NCBI GenBank assembly: GCA_026122225.1
Contig: JANEZZ010003056.1
Coordinates: 372,001-436,000, forward strand
DNA: 64,000 bases
Source: Heloderma charlesbogerti
Lineage: Eukaryota > Chordata > Lepidosauria > Squamata > Helodermatidae
Direction: 5' to 3'
A model generated the notes under the pieces. That model saw only the letters and a program-made list of their open reading frames with translations, was not told the DNA's origin and searched no databases. Numbering within the stretch: position 1 is the stretch's first letter; every line of letters begins with the position of its first letter. Below are positions 21,976 through 32,519 of the stretch, piece by piece. The position numbers were made by a program, and so were the translations under genes.

Positions 21976-22372
21976 AACATATTTTATTTGTTAAAAAGCC
22001 CGACTCATTTTGGCCTATTTGTAGAGAGGCCTTGAGCTAATTGATGTATGTTGGGAACACCTGCAAAAAAGTCTCAGAAAACCTCCTCTAACAGACAGAA
22101 TATAAGGTACAGCCTTCCGAACACTTTTCCAAGTCGCCAGTGAATGCTAGTGGGAGGTATTTATTATAAGAATTTCTGCAGACATTTGTATAAGTAAGTA
22201 TGCACAGGCCCATCTGCGATGTGCAACACTCAATATGTTTTTCAGTGCTAACAATTCGATGCTATTTTAGTAATGTGTTGTCCCGTATTAGTTTAGAGCC
22301 CCCTGAAGAAAGCCTTAAAATACAAATGGGCTGAAACGCGTTGGGCTTTTTTACAAATAAAATCTTTATTTA
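21976..22372 (+). mobile_element. Penelope-like retroelement remnant
   Basis: Three signs coincide. First, LMYVGNTCKKVSENLL near 22040 resembles the start of a GIY-YIG endonuclease domain, which Penelope elements carry at the C-terminus. Second, a CTGAAGA (22303-22309) and GAAAC (22333-22337) pair flank a small AGCC/GGCT stem, matching the hammerhead core CUGANGA...GAAA known from Penelope ends. Third, TTTTATTTGTTAAAAAGCCC (21983-22000) is inverted as GGGCTTTTTTACAAATAAAA at 22343-22362. The RT domain is missing and the frame is broken. Confidence 0.55.
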
Positions 22373-23785
22373 GGCATTCTCTTCTATTCATGGGTGAGGG
22401 GAGTGAAGTCGCCCCAAACCGTGGCTTGGCCAGGAGTCACCTTTGCTCCCCTCCCTCGCCTTTTCCAAGCAGTCAGGAACAGCGAGGGTGGAGTGAAACT
22501 GGCTCTTGTCTTGGCTGAGCCACAGGCTTCAGGGTGCTTCTCAAGGCTACCGTTCAACTGGGAGCCGCTTTCCTGCTCCCTCTTCTCTGAGGAGGTGGGG
22601 CTTTGCAGAAGGGGCGGGGCCTCTCAAAATGCCTTTCCAGGCTGGGTGGGGAGCCCTGGTAAGTTGAATTCAGCCCATGGTCTGGAGGCGTCCCATCTGT
22701 GATGCTTACAGGGAGAGGGAAAGAAGGCAGGATCTTGTTTTGAAAGCCAGGAGTCTATTTATTTGATTTATTTAAAATGTGCCATTTAAAACATCTCCAA
22801 AAAGGCTTAGGGCACAATCCTATGGGGATAGTTGACCGCCTCCAAACAGGGTCAGGGGGGAGAGCATGGAGGGGAACCTTTCCTCCATGCTCCAGCCACC
22901 TTGCAGTTACGGCTAGATGGCCAATTTCAGCTGTCTAGCCAGGGTGTATGTATGTGGGGGAAAGCCATACGGCTCATAGGAAGCATCATAACAGTGCTTC
23001 CATGGTCCTCTCCCTGCCCCGAGGAATGCCCCCTTTTTGCCTGCTCTGCACTGATCTTCCGAGTGCGGAGTCAGGGACGAACCGCGCCACCTACGAGGCA
23101 GAGAGGGAGGGAAGTATGGTTCCCAGAAAATGGAAAATCCTATGGCCACTAGACAGTATCTTGTGCCCTTACAGTACTTTTTAAAAATGCAGTTGAACAA
23201 ATCTGGAGTGCAAAACCAAAACTAGACATCAAGAGCTGAAGCCACCACTTAAATAGCCAATAAAACACCTCTGAGAAATCTGCTGAGAAATAACCAGGTT
23301 TAGCAGCCGTTGCAAGAAGTGGGCAAGGAACACCTCCTTAGCTCAAGAGGAGAAGCCGGTCCAAAGCCTACAGAGCCTGCAGCACTGAAGTCCCTGCTCT
23401 GGGCCCTGGGTGTTCCAATCTGGCATAGGGAAGGCATACGAAAGAGGGCTGATTTCTTAACCACAACTACATTTTGTGCCTATGCACTCCAAAGTAGCTC
23501 ACGACATAAGAAAACCAGGCACTTAACCCCCTCCTAAAAATAATTGCAACCAAAAAGAAAAGGCATCTCAAAAACCACAGTACAGCCACTAGCCAACGCC
23601 CTTCTGGCCCTGCTCCGTGATATCCATGCATTTGTTCTGGACTGCATGAACAACATACATGCATACAGCTCTTAGTCAATGCATGGAGGGGAGCACTTAT
23701 GCAGAGCTAGGAAGAGAGACCAATGGGCAGGTATCTGGGAGTCACCTGACCATGACTCAGCATGCTTTTGTAAGCATCACTAAGG
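22373..23785. other. Unassigned sequence
   Basis: A GGGCACAATCCTATGGGG motif near 22809 looks like a stray MITE M1 end, and 22745-22800 resembles a LINE tail tip. Frames of about 100 codons show no domains. Confidence 0.4.
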
Positions 23786-23864
23786 GTGCAATCCTATGCA
23801 TGTTTAGACAGAAAAGAGCCCTACAACTCCCAGCATTCCCCAGCCACGAGAAAAATCCAACAGC

Positions 23865-24804
23865 TAGGGATGGGGGAGAATTTCTCCCCGAAACTTCGGG
23901 GCACCGAGTGCCAACGCATTCAGCCCCCTGAAATCAGCGGTGAAATTCTCTGCCCCCCCTGGGATGGGACTTACCTTTCACGAATGTCCCTCCCGGCGGC
24001 GGGTCCCGGCAGCGGTTCGGCGGGTTTTTCACAGGGGCGGGGGCAGCAGCCGGGCTTTTGACTGGCCGCCGCTGCTGCCACTACAAGGAAAGTAAAAAAA
24101 ACACAAAACCCGTGATAGGCTACGTAACGATTAACGTAGCCTATCATGGCTAGATCTCCAAAGTCAGCCATGATAGGCTACGTTAATCGTTACGTAGCCT
24201 ATCACGGGTGACTTTGAAAAAAAATTAAAAAAGCGCGTATGCTAATGGCGGCCCCCATAGGGCGCCGCCATTTGCGTTCCTTATTTGGTCCCTGTAGTCT
24301 ACGTAATGATTTACGTAGACTACGGCGAAAATAAGGGCAACGCTATTTGTGTTGCCCTTATTTTCGCCGTAGTCTACGTAAATCTTTACGTAGACTACAG
24401 GGACCAAATAAGGAACGCAAATGGCGGCGCCCTATGGGGGCCACCATTTGTGTACGCGCTTTTTTTTTTTTTAAAGTCACCCGTGATAGCCTACGTGACG
24501 ATTTACGTAGCCTATCACGGCTGACTTTGGAAATCTAGCCGTGATAGGCTACGTAAATCGTTACGTAGCCTATCACGTTGTTTTTTTTTTACTTTTTTTT
24601 TCGCAGCCGGGTAGACGGGGCGCTTCTACCCGGCCTGAATTTCGCCAGCGAGGGATGGGGCGCCTCCCCCCCGGCCTGAATTTCGACCGGGCGAGGTGGG
24701 GCGCCTCCCCCCCCTTGCCTGAACTTAGGGGGAGGAACCAAAGTGCCTCCCCGCCACCACGAAGCAAGCTTCGAGAACAGGTAAGGGACTTTCGTCCATC
24801 CCTA
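23865..24804 (-). mobile_element. Hairpin transposon copy D (complete, reference copy)
   Basis: A 940-base element from TAGGGATG to CATCCCTA with a perfect 8-bp target duplication CCAACAGC (23857-23864 and 24805-24812). It is in the opposite orientation to A, B and H: T1 is on the left (23865-24090), the core is 24112-24577, and T2 is on the right (24590-24804). Outward donor-like motifs lie at 23969-23974 (minus strand, GTAAGT) and 24781-24786 (plus strand, GTAAGG after ACAG). It is non-coding. The 8-bp duplication supports the hAT superfamily. Confidence 0.92.
24112..24577. repeat. Nested palindromic core of copy D
   Basis: Nine inverted repeats are arranged symmetrically about an axis near 24345. 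P1 24112-24147, P2 24170-24206 and their mirrors 24483-24518 and 24540-24577 are variants of GATAGGCTACGTAA/TTACGTAGCCTATC. P3 24244-24272 and its mirror 24419-24449 are AATGGCGGC/GCCGCCATT. P4 24294-24324 and its mirror 24369-24398 are GTAGTCTACGTAA/TTACGTAGACTAC. The centre P5 24324-24368 is GGCGAAAATAAGGGCAAC and its inverse. The left and right halves are also inverted copies of each other. Confidence 0.95.
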
Positions 24805-24890
24805 CCAACAGCATGGCTGGCTGGGGAATGCTGCGAGTTGTAGGACTTTTTTCTGTCTGAACGTGCATAGGGTTGCGGCCTTGGTCACTA

Positions 24891-25114
24891 AGGGTTTCTT
24901 GCAGATCTTTATGGACTTGCCTGGCAAAGGAAAATCAACCCCAGTAGTGCCTGATACAAATTTACTGACCTGTTTTCCCAGAGGGGGTTTCAGTCCTAAT
25001 TCTGTGAAGGATATCAAGTGAATCCTGATTTTACTCTATGGCTGCAGTCAGGTTCAATGGCCCAGGAGTGGATCTGGCCAGTCCACCTATCAGATAGGGT
25101 GGCCACGTGCCCTA
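24891..25114. other. Unassigned sequence
   Basis: A GGTGGCCACGTGCCC motif near 25089 belongs to the dispersed family also seen near 18.7 kb. Confidence 0.35.
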
Positions 25115-25254
25115 CTTCAGGCCCTACCAGGAAGGCCCTGAAGACATAATTGTTTTCTCTGGCCTTACCCTGATTTTGTTTTACTGGGCTGTCTTGCTTT
25201 GTAGCTGCAACTGTGTTTTAGATTTTAGTACTGTCTAGGCCAGATGGCCCCTTC

Positions 25255-26250
25255 ATGGATCACTGCCTTGTTGTGGCAATGTGGTCCACTGGAGAAGGAA
25301 ATGGCAACCCACTCCAGTATTCTTGCCAAGAAAACCCCATGGAATGTATCACAAGGCTAAAAGATATGACGCTGGAAGATGAGCCCCTCAGGTCGGAAGG
25401 CGTCCAATATACTACTGGGGAAGAGCAGAGGGAATTTCCAAGTATTGCCAGAAAGAGGGAAGCAGCTGGGCCAAAGCCAAAAGGACACTCATCTGTGGAT
25501 GTGTCTGGTGGTGAAAATAAAGTCCAGTGCTGTAAAGAACAATATGGTTTAGGAACCTGGAATGTAAGATCAATGAATCAAGGTAAGCTGGAGGTGGTCA
25601 AACATGAGATGGCAAGATTGAACATCGACATCTTGGGAATCAGCAAACTCAAATGGACAAGCATGGGCGAATTTAATTCAGCTGACCATTATATCTACTA
25701 CTGTGGGCAAGAATCCCTTAGAAGAAATGGAGTAGCACTCATAGTCAACAAAAGGGAGGGAAAAGCAGTACTGGGGTACAATCTCAAAAACGATGGAATG
25801 ATCTCAGTACGAATCCAAGGCGAACCATTCAACATCACAGTGATTCAGGTCTATGCCCCAACCACTGAGGCCGAAGAAGCTGAGGTTGATCGGTTCTATG
25901 AAGACCTACAACACCTTCTAGAACTAACACCAAAAAAAGATGTCCTCTTCATCATAGGGGATTGGAATGCTAAAGCAGGAAGTCAAGAAATCACTGGGAT
26001 AACAGGCAAGCATGGCCTTGGTATACAAAATGAAGCAGGACAAAGGCTAATAGTTCTGCCAAGGGAACACGCTGATCATAGCAAACACTCTTTTCCAACA
26101 GCACAAGAGACGACTCTACACATGGACATCACCAGATGGTCAATATCGAAATCAGATTGATTATGTCCTTTGCAGCCAAAGATGGAGAAGCTCTATACAG
26201 TCAGTCAAAACAAGACCTGGAGCTGACTGTGGCTCAGATCATGAGCTGCT
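25255..26250 (+). pseudogene. BovB endonuclease domain remnant
   Basis: Frame 25255-26157 carries the leader and the APE-type endonuclease: LGTWNVRSMNQGKLE (metal-binding Asn), DILGISKLKWTSMGEF, VIQVYAPTTEAEE and FIIGDWNAKAGS. In ISKLKW the catalytic glutamate expected in the family (ISELKW) is lysine. After about residue 265 the frame shifts, and the final motifs IDYVLCSQRW and GSDHELL are read in another frame up to 26250. The domain should be inactive. Confidence 0.9.
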
Positions 26251-27855
26251 TCTTGCAAAATTTTGGCTTCAATTGAAGAAGGTAGGGAAAACCACTAAAC
26301 CATTCAGGTATGACCTAAATCATATCCCTTATGAATATACAGTGGAGGTGAGGAATAGATTTCAGGGATTAGACCTGATAGACAGAGTGCCTGAGGAACT
26401 ATGGACGGAGGTCCGTAACATTGTTCAGGAGGCAGCAACGAAATCCATTCCAAAGAAACAGAAATGCAAGTAAGCCAAGTGGCTGTCTGATGAGGCTTTA
26501 CAAGTAGCTGAGGAAAGAAGGGAAGCGAAAAGCAAGGGAGAAAGGGGAAGATATCTCCAACTGAGTGCAGAGTTCCAGAGAATAGCAAGGAGAGACAAGA
26601 AGGCCTTCTTAAATGAACAATGCAAAGAAATCGAGGAAAACAATAGAATGGGAAAGACTAGAGATCTCTTCAAGAAAATCGGAGATCTCAAGGGAATGTT
26701 TTGTGCAAAGACGGGCATGATAAAGGACAAAGAAGGCAGGGACCTAACAGAAGCACATGAGATTAAGAAGAGGTGGAAAGAATACACAGAAGAACTATAC
26801 AGGAAAGATCTTAATGTCCCTGATAGCCTTGATAGTGCAGTCACTGAAATTGTGCCGGACATCCTAGAGAGTGAAGTCAAGTGGCCCTTAGGAAGCATTA
26901 CTAACAACAAAGCTAGCGGAGATGACAGTATTCCAGCTGAACTACTTAAAATCCTAAATGATGATGCTGTTCAAGTGCTGCACTCAATATGCCAACAAAT
27001 TTGGAACACTCAGCAGTGGCCACAAGACTGGAAAAGGTCAGTTTACATCCCAATTCCAAAGAAGGGCAATGCCAAAGAGTGTTCAAACTACCGTACAATT
27101 GCGCTCATTTCACATGCCAGGAAGGTGATGCTCAAAATCATACAAGCTAGGCTTCAGCAGCATGTGAACCGAGAACTACCGGAAGTACAAGCTGGGTTTC
27201 GAAGAGGCAGAGGAACTGGAGATCAAATCGCCAACATTCGCTGGATCATGGAGAAAGCAAGAGAATTCCAGAAAAACATCTATTTCTGCTTCATTGACTA
27301 CGCTAAAGCCTTTGATTGTGTGGATCACAACAAACTGTGGCAAATTCTGAAAGAGATGGGAGTACCAGACCACCTTACCTGTTTCCTGAGAAACCTGTAC
27401 GGAGGTCAAGAAGCAACAGTAAGAACCAGACATGGAACAACCGATTGGTTCAAAATTGGGAAAGGAGTACAACAAGGCTGTATATTGTCGCCCCGCTTAT
27501 TTAACTTATATGCAGAGTACATCATGAGAAACACCAGGCTGGATGAATCACAGGTCGGAATTAAGATTGCCAGGAGAATTATCAACATCCTCAGATACGC
27601 AGACGAGACCACCCTAATGGCAGAATGCAAAGAGGATCTAAAGAGCCTCTTGTTGAGGGTGAAAGTGGAGAGTGCAAAAGCTGGTTTGAAACTCAACATT
27701 AAAAAAACTAAGATAACGGCATGTGGCCCCATCACTTCCTGGCATATTTTCTTGGGCTCCAAGATCACCGCAGACGGTGACTGTAGCCATGAAATTAAAA
27801 GATGCTTGCTCCTTGGGAGGAAAGCTATGGCAAACCTAGACAGCATAGTAAGAAG
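26251..27855 (+). pseudogene. BovB reverse-transcriptase domain remnant
   Basis: A linker (stop near 26471) leads into the long frame from 26648. RT motifs in order: NNKASGDDSIPAELLK, WPQDWKRSVYIPIPKKG, CSNYRTIALISH, GFRRGRGTGDQI, FCFIDYAKAFDCVDH (motif A), QQGCILSPRLFNLYAEYIMR, and ILRYADETTLMAE (motif C). Motif C is YADE where the active family reads YADD, so one catalytic aspartate is lost. The frame is cut after GRKAMANLDSIVRS by a CR1 insertion, and the C-terminal region resumes out of frame beyond it. Confidence 0.92.
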
Positions 27856-28231
27856 CATGTTTAGCCTTGAGAAGAGAAGACTGAGGGGAGATATGATAGC
27901 ACTCTTCAAGGACTTGAAAGGTTGTCACAGAGAAGAAGGCCAGGATCTCTTCTTGATCATCCCAGAGTGCAGGACACGGAATAATGGGCTCAAGTTACAG
28001 GAAGCCAGATTCCGGCTGAACATCAGGAAAAACCTCCTGACTGTTAGAGCAATACGATAATGGAACCAATTACCTGGGGAGGTGGTGGGCTCTCCCACAC
28101 TGGAGGCATTCAAGATGAGGCTGGACAGCCATCTGTCAGGGATGCTCTGACTTGGATTCCTGCATTGAGCAGGGGGTTGGACTTGATGGCCTTGTAGGCC
28201 CCTTCCAACCCTACTATTCTATGATGCTATA
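27856..28231 (+). mobile_element. CR1 subfamily A 3' end nested in BovB
   Basis: Begins MFSLEKRRLRGDMIALFKDLKG in the BovB frame and runs through ECRTRNNGLKLQEARF to its stop, then the 3' UTR with TGCATTGAGCAGGGGGTTGG and CCAACCCTACTATTCTATGA. BovB sequence resumes with AGCAGAGACAAAG. It is a 5'-truncated insertion younger than the BovB. No long duplication is visible, which is normal for CR1. Confidence 0.9.
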
Positions 28232-28709
28232 AGCAGAGACAAAGATTCGTATAATCAAAGCTATGGTTTTCCCATTAGCAACGTATGGCTGTGAGAGCTG
28301 GACTATAAGGAAGGCCGAGCGCTGAAGAATTGATGCCTTCAAACTGTGGTGCTGGAGAAGACTCTTATGAGTCCCCTGGACTGCAAGGAGGTCAAATCAG
28401 TCAATCCTAAAGGAAATCAACCCTGCCTGCTCATTGGAAGGACAGATACTGAAGCTGAAGCTCAAATATTTTGGCCACCTAATGCGAAGAGAAAACTCTC
28501 TGGAAAAGACCCTGATGCTGGGAAAGATTGAAGGCAAAAGGAGAAGGGGACGGCAGAGGATGAGATGGCTAGATAGTATCACTGATGCAATGAATATGAA
28601 ATGAATTTGAGCACACTCTGGGAGAGAGTGGAGGACAGGAAGGCCTGGTGTGCTATGGTCCATGGGGTCACAAAGAGTCAGACATGACTTAACGACTGAA
28701 CAACAACAA
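28232..28709 (+). mobile_element. BovB C-terminal region and 3' end
   Basis: Continues the BovB downstream of the CR1. Traces of the C-terminal frame (VFPLATYGCESWTIRKAE, WCWRRLL, LKLKYFGHLMRRE) are legible across frame breaks, then GGAAGGCCTGGTGTGCTATG and the AACAACAACAA tail. Confidence 0.9.
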
Positions 28710-28870
28710 GGCCAGATGGGGGTGGTTTTTGGCTGCTGTTTGTTGATTTCATGATTTTTTGCTGTTTTATCACTGTATGGGTTTTTAATATATGGAATTA
28801 TATTGTTGTGAACTGCCTTGGAGGTGGCTCCTCTCCTGAAAGGTGGCCTAGTCAAATAAATAAGCAATAC

Positions 28871-29324
28871 AGAGGACAGTCCTCTCTCCGAAAGCATCCT
28901 CTGTTTGAAGTGCTGTCTGGTCCAAATCCAGTTTAAACCATGAAAAGGAGCAACGGCTTTGCTAAATTTGCATCTATATATGTATATTTGCATATGTAAA
29001 TGTTATGCAAATTAGCACCCTCTTTTGTCCTCCTTCTTGGTGATGCATACGTGGCCATCCCACAACTCTCTGGGAGCACACAGTGCATGGGGTGTGTGTG
29101 GGATGCCTTAATTAATTGTGCACTTCCTGAAGGCACTGGCTGGCAGAAACATTATGCTGGCCAGGACTAGTTCATCTCACTGGCCAGGCCTTTTCCTCAC
29201 TCTTTCCTCACCTCCACTGGAGGAACTGGAGTTTTCACTGCCTTTCCAGAATAAACCAGCCCAGAAGTGACACTCAAGAGAGGCCCTGCTCACTCTCTCT
29301 TTTCATTCAGTGATTCTTTATTCT
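28871..29324. other. Unassigned sequence with dispersed-family segment
   Basis: AGAGGACAGTCCTCTCTCCG near 28871 is a small palindrome shared with the 18.6-18.9 kb region. Beyond 29070 nothing is recognised. Confidence 0.35.
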
Positions 29325-29995
29325 TCATTAATAAATGTATTTATGTAGCACCATCTACATTTGTGGTGCTTTACAAAGATGTGTGAAGGTTCCCTGCCCC
29401 AAGGGGCTTACAATCTAAAACAGACACAGGATGCAACAGAGGAAGCGGGGAATGCAGGCATGGGTAAGCAGGGGAAGAACATGTGATGCCTTCAGTCACA
29501 CAGAGTTTGGCTTAGTTTACAATACCAGGAGGAGGATCGAAAGGGTACCAATAATATTTATTCACTTATCCCATTTCTTTTTTTAAACTGCCCACTAACA
29601 AATATTCCCTGGGCAGTTTATAAAATGCTAAAAGAATACAATACAATACAATACAATACAATACCAGAAACAGCAGATGAATAAATATGCAATATATAAA
29701 ACAGCCATGAAATCTAAGTTGTAAAATCTAAGCTCTAAAACGCCTGGGAGAAAAGAAAGGTTTTCACCTGGAGCTGGAAAGATAACAGTGTGGAGGCCAT
29801 TCCATAAACAAGAAGGCTGCCTCTCTTGCAGCCACCTCCCTAAGTCCTTCAGTAGGGGCACCCGGTGGAAGGCCTCTGAATATGACCTAAGGTTCTGTGC
29901 AGGTACAGATGGGAAAAAGGTGAGTTTTGAGGAGGGACTTATAGGAAATGATGGAGGTGGTCACACAGAGGTGTTCTGGGAGACAATTCCGGCCA
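29325..29995 (-). mobile_element. Unclassified LINE-like repeat R1 split by an L2 tail
   Basis: ATTTATGTAGCACCATC...GGTGCTTTACA and CCCCAAGGGGCTTACAATCT (29330-29415) look like a reverse-orientation LINE tail. The related body segment GTTTTGAGGAGGGA...TTCTGGGAGACAATTCC lies at 29929-29990, beyond a minus-strand L2 tail (29555-29925). A further piece of the body occurs near 45.85-46.0 kb. I could not assign a clade. Confidence 0.5.
29555..29925 (-). mobile_element. L2-like LINE 3' end, minus strand
   Basis: The tail at the left has an (AATAC)n run (29637-29665) and the AACTGCCCACTAAC motif. The coding end, CCTGGGAG...GGTTTTCACCTGGAGCTGGA, follows. It sits inside repeat R1 and is therefore younger. 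Confidence 0.65.
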
Positions 29996-30284
29996 GGAAC
30001 ATTTCACGCTTACCTCAGTGCTTTCAAATGTTCTCTTCAACTAGACCTGTTCTGTCTGCTGCACACCCCTCACTGTCTTTCATAAAATGTGAAAAATGTT
30101 CTGGTCTCTTCTCTTCTGGAAGCAGCGACTGGGACACAGGAGCGTTGAGTGATATTTACCCTTAGCATTCATGTTGAATGATTGGGCAGGGGGAGGAGTG
30201 GGAAATAATAGCATCTTCCATCTTCCCCAATTAAAATTCATACCTTTAACCTTCTGAGCCATCCAAGATCTGTATCATTAAGAC

Positions 30285-30735
30285 TGATTCCATGAGATGC
30301 CTTGATATTCTCAATTATTTGTATGTCTGGGAATCCCAAATAAACATTTGTGAAATCCATTTCGAAAGACGTTAACACTTGTGAAACCTGCGTGCCCCAG
30401 AGGGATTAGATAAATTTCCATGTCAAATATTTGAAGCAGAGCACTTCTACGGAAACAGTGGGCTTTTTTTTTGTGTTTTGACGCCTTTCATTTCCATAAA
30501 CTAGATTACTTTCTGAAATTACTTTCACACAGAGAACAGTTTCTATTGAATTCCAGTCAGTGAGCTCCTCGGAGTGTGAGGTGAATAAAAATATCAGCAG
30601 GCCAAAAGTCACTTCCAAGATTTGCAGGCATTTGGGTTTCATGAAGAGGGCAAAACAAGTTTCAGATTTATATTTCGAAGAGAGTTCAGGATATGCCAAG
30701 AACAGGTTGTCTTGGAATAATTGCTAAACAGCTCC
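30285..30735. promoter_or_regulatory. Candidate conserved noncoding element
   Basis: A repeat-free, AT-rich stretch without simple repeats or transposon motifs, containing AATTA and CAATT-type homeodomain cores and a long run of balanced complexity. Functional status is a guess from composition alone. Confidence 0.2.
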
Positions 30736-30875
30736 CTACTTTATAGCTCATTGGCTTTCTCGCCTTCTCATACCTAGCTAATAAGGACTAGATCTGTTTA
30801 CTTAAAGAGAGATTTTGCTGGCACACAGAAGCTATTCCAGGGCTGGGCCAACTCTTGAATGGCATAGTTTTTATC

Positions 30876-31297
30876 TAGGGATGGGAGAGAGATTTGTTCA
30901 GTTTTCATTTTAATGTGAACCTACCTAATTTCACACTTTTGAACCAATACTTGAACCGAAACCCAGTTATGCTTCAAAATTTGCATTTCTCTAAGTATTG
31001 TAATGGAGTTCTCCAATCAAAACATGTGTACATTAGGGAAATGTGCAGACAAAAACTGCATGTGTTATTGAAAATAACACTCAAAATACAAAGAAAACTA
31101 TTTGCCAAAAATGTGTGTAGTAGGCAAAATGGCATACAAAAATGCATGTGTAACTTAGGAGAAAAGCACCCCAAAATGTGCAAGAATTTTCACACAAAGT
31201 TTTTAAAAACATTTCTCAAAATTCAGGCGAAACCAAACTTAAGATCTGAAAATCAAGAAACCACGAGAAACTAAAATGGACAGATTTGTCCATTTTA
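30876..31297 (+). mobile_element. AT-rich hAT-like MITE (N2)
   Basis: Starts TAGGGATGGGAG and ends GTCCATTTTA. It is flanked by TTTTTATC and GTTTTATC, an 8-bp duplication with one difference. It shares the terminal octamer with the hairpin family but has an unrelated AT-rich interior with TGTGAAC and AATTTCAC motifs. A frame of 126 codons is a by-product of its composition. Confidence 0.65.
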
Positions 31298-32147
31298 GTT
31301 TTATCTCCCCTTTCAGACATTAACTTTGGCAAAAAATGTAGAAAAGTCCTGTGCGAAGAGGGTTTCCTGAACTAACCTTTTAGATAGGGAGGCTTCCGAA
31401 ATTCTGCTCTTCAGAAATTACTCCCTGAATTTTAGAGTGGTAATACATGTTGCTGTTTCTGAAGTGTAACTGATATGTTTGGAATTCTCCAATGTTCTGT
31501 TTTAAATTTCCCAATTTTGCACAGAGCCCTGTGCATGCACAGTTTGCCACACAGCTTATTCAGGTCCATTCATTCATTTCTGAATTCTGCTGCCCTGTAG
31601 ATTACCAACACTCATGCGCGCATGCATAAAACACTGCAAAACAGCAGACTCAATCTGATTGTACATACCACTGTATCAGATTATTTTTGGGTGGTGTTTA
31701 ACCAATATGCAAGAACACATGGGCACATCAGGATGTATTCAAATGAGAAGAATGAATGAATGAATGAATGAATCAAGCAAGCAAGCAAGCAAGCACTGCA
31801 TCAGAAAGAATTTTGATGCTATCTCACTTGTGATCGAAACAAGATTGCTTTTTGCAGTGCTTTATCAATGCACAAAGGTATTGCGGGGTGGGATGGGGGT
31901 GGGATGCAAATGAAGGAACTGAATGGCGTTGCAAACAGCGCATACTCTTATTCCGGGATTTATTTGGAGGATCACAGGTTCCCCACTCCTGCTATACAGA
32001 GGTAGGGACAGGCGAAAGTTTCTCTATGCCTTTCCTAATGTACTGTTTTCTCTGGTAGATTATTCACAGCATTCCACTCCTCTTCAACCCCAGTTTAACT
32101 AGGACAGTAAATACGAGGAGCCTGGCCTTCTCCCTTTGCCTGGCCAG
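31298..32147. repeat. Unassigned, with (GAAT)n/(CAAG)n and a duplicated segment
   Basis: About five GAAT and five AAGC units lie at 31750-31796. The segment 31845-31985 (TTTTTGCAGTGCTTTATCAATGC, GAAGGAACTGAATGGC) is a diverged copy of 33177-33300, so both belong to an uncharacterised dispersed repeat. Confidence 0.45.
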
Positions 32148-32240
32148 TGGAGTAGGGCAGCCTTCCCCAAACTGACGCCATCCAGATGTGTTGGGTCACA
32201 ACTCCCATAATCCCACAGCCCCTCCAGGCCTCACTGTACT
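32148..32240 (+). mobile_element. MITE M3, left half
   Basis: GCAGCCTTCCCCAAAC, CCATCCAGATGTGTTGGG and ACAACTCCCATAATCCC match the left arm of the palindrome at 58.5 kb. The right arm is missing. Confidence 0.6.
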
Positions 32241-32337
32241 GATGGCACAAAGGGCCCATTCATTCCCTTCTAGTGGAGCATGACCCCACCCTGCTCAGGT
32301 TGATGTGTCCTCCTTGCTCCAAGAACCAATCGTGAGA

Positions 32338-32402
32338 TACTACTTTATTATTATTTTTTATTCCATTTCCATACTGCCCCATAGCTGGAGCTCTCTGGGA
32401 GG
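32338..32402 (-). mobile_element. L2-like LINE tail tip, minus strand
   Basis: CCATACTGCCCCATAGCTGGAGCTC following a T/ATT-rich tract is the same tail motif seen at 53.46 kb and 20.79 kb. Only the tip remains. Confidence 0.6.
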
Positions 32403-32519
32403 TTTTCAGAAGTGTACTTTATCTGGCTGTTTGTGTTTTGGCTGCAAAAGGAGATTTGTAAGATCAGATCAGGTTGCCCAGTCTTCCTTGTGTCCAGGAC
32501 AGTCAACTACATAAATGTT

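Larger units (their letters stand above)
23786..24890. mobile_element. Foldback MITE M1 split by hairpin copy D
   Basis: Left arm GGGTGCAATCCTATGCATG...CCCAGCATTCCCCAGCC (23786-23845) and right arm GGCTGGGGAATGCTGCGAG...GTGCATAGGGTTGC (24818-24878) are inverted. Closing them across copy D gives a continuous palindrome of about 150 bases. The left flank is TAA, as in several M1 copies. Confidence 0.8.
25248..28709 (+). mobile_element. BovB/RTE LINE, nearly full length, dead
   Basis: It is flanked by a perfect 10-bp duplication GGCCAGATGG (25238-25247 and 28710-28719) and ends CTGAACAACAACAA. Without the nested CR1 it is about 3.1 kb, close to full BovB length, and starts in the usual 5' CATGGATCACTGCC region. 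It encodes an apurinic-type endonuclease followed by an RT, both broken. BovB copies its RNA into target DNA and is known to have moved horizontally between squamates and ruminants. Confidence 0.95.
25115..28870 (+). mobile_element. L2-like LINE tail split by the BovB
   Basis: The left part (25115-25247: CTACCAGGAAGGCCCTGAAG then a T-rich UTR) and the right part (28710-28870: GTTGTGAACTGCCTTGGAGG, AAAGGTGGCCTAGTCAAATAAA) make one L2 3' end once the BovB is removed. This fixes the insertion order. Confidence 0.7.

Noticed and set aside
24112..24577. CRISPR-like array from repeated GATAGGCTACGTAA units
   Set aside because: Units alternate orientation, spacers are themselves conserved and mirrored, and the context is a eukaryotic transposon.
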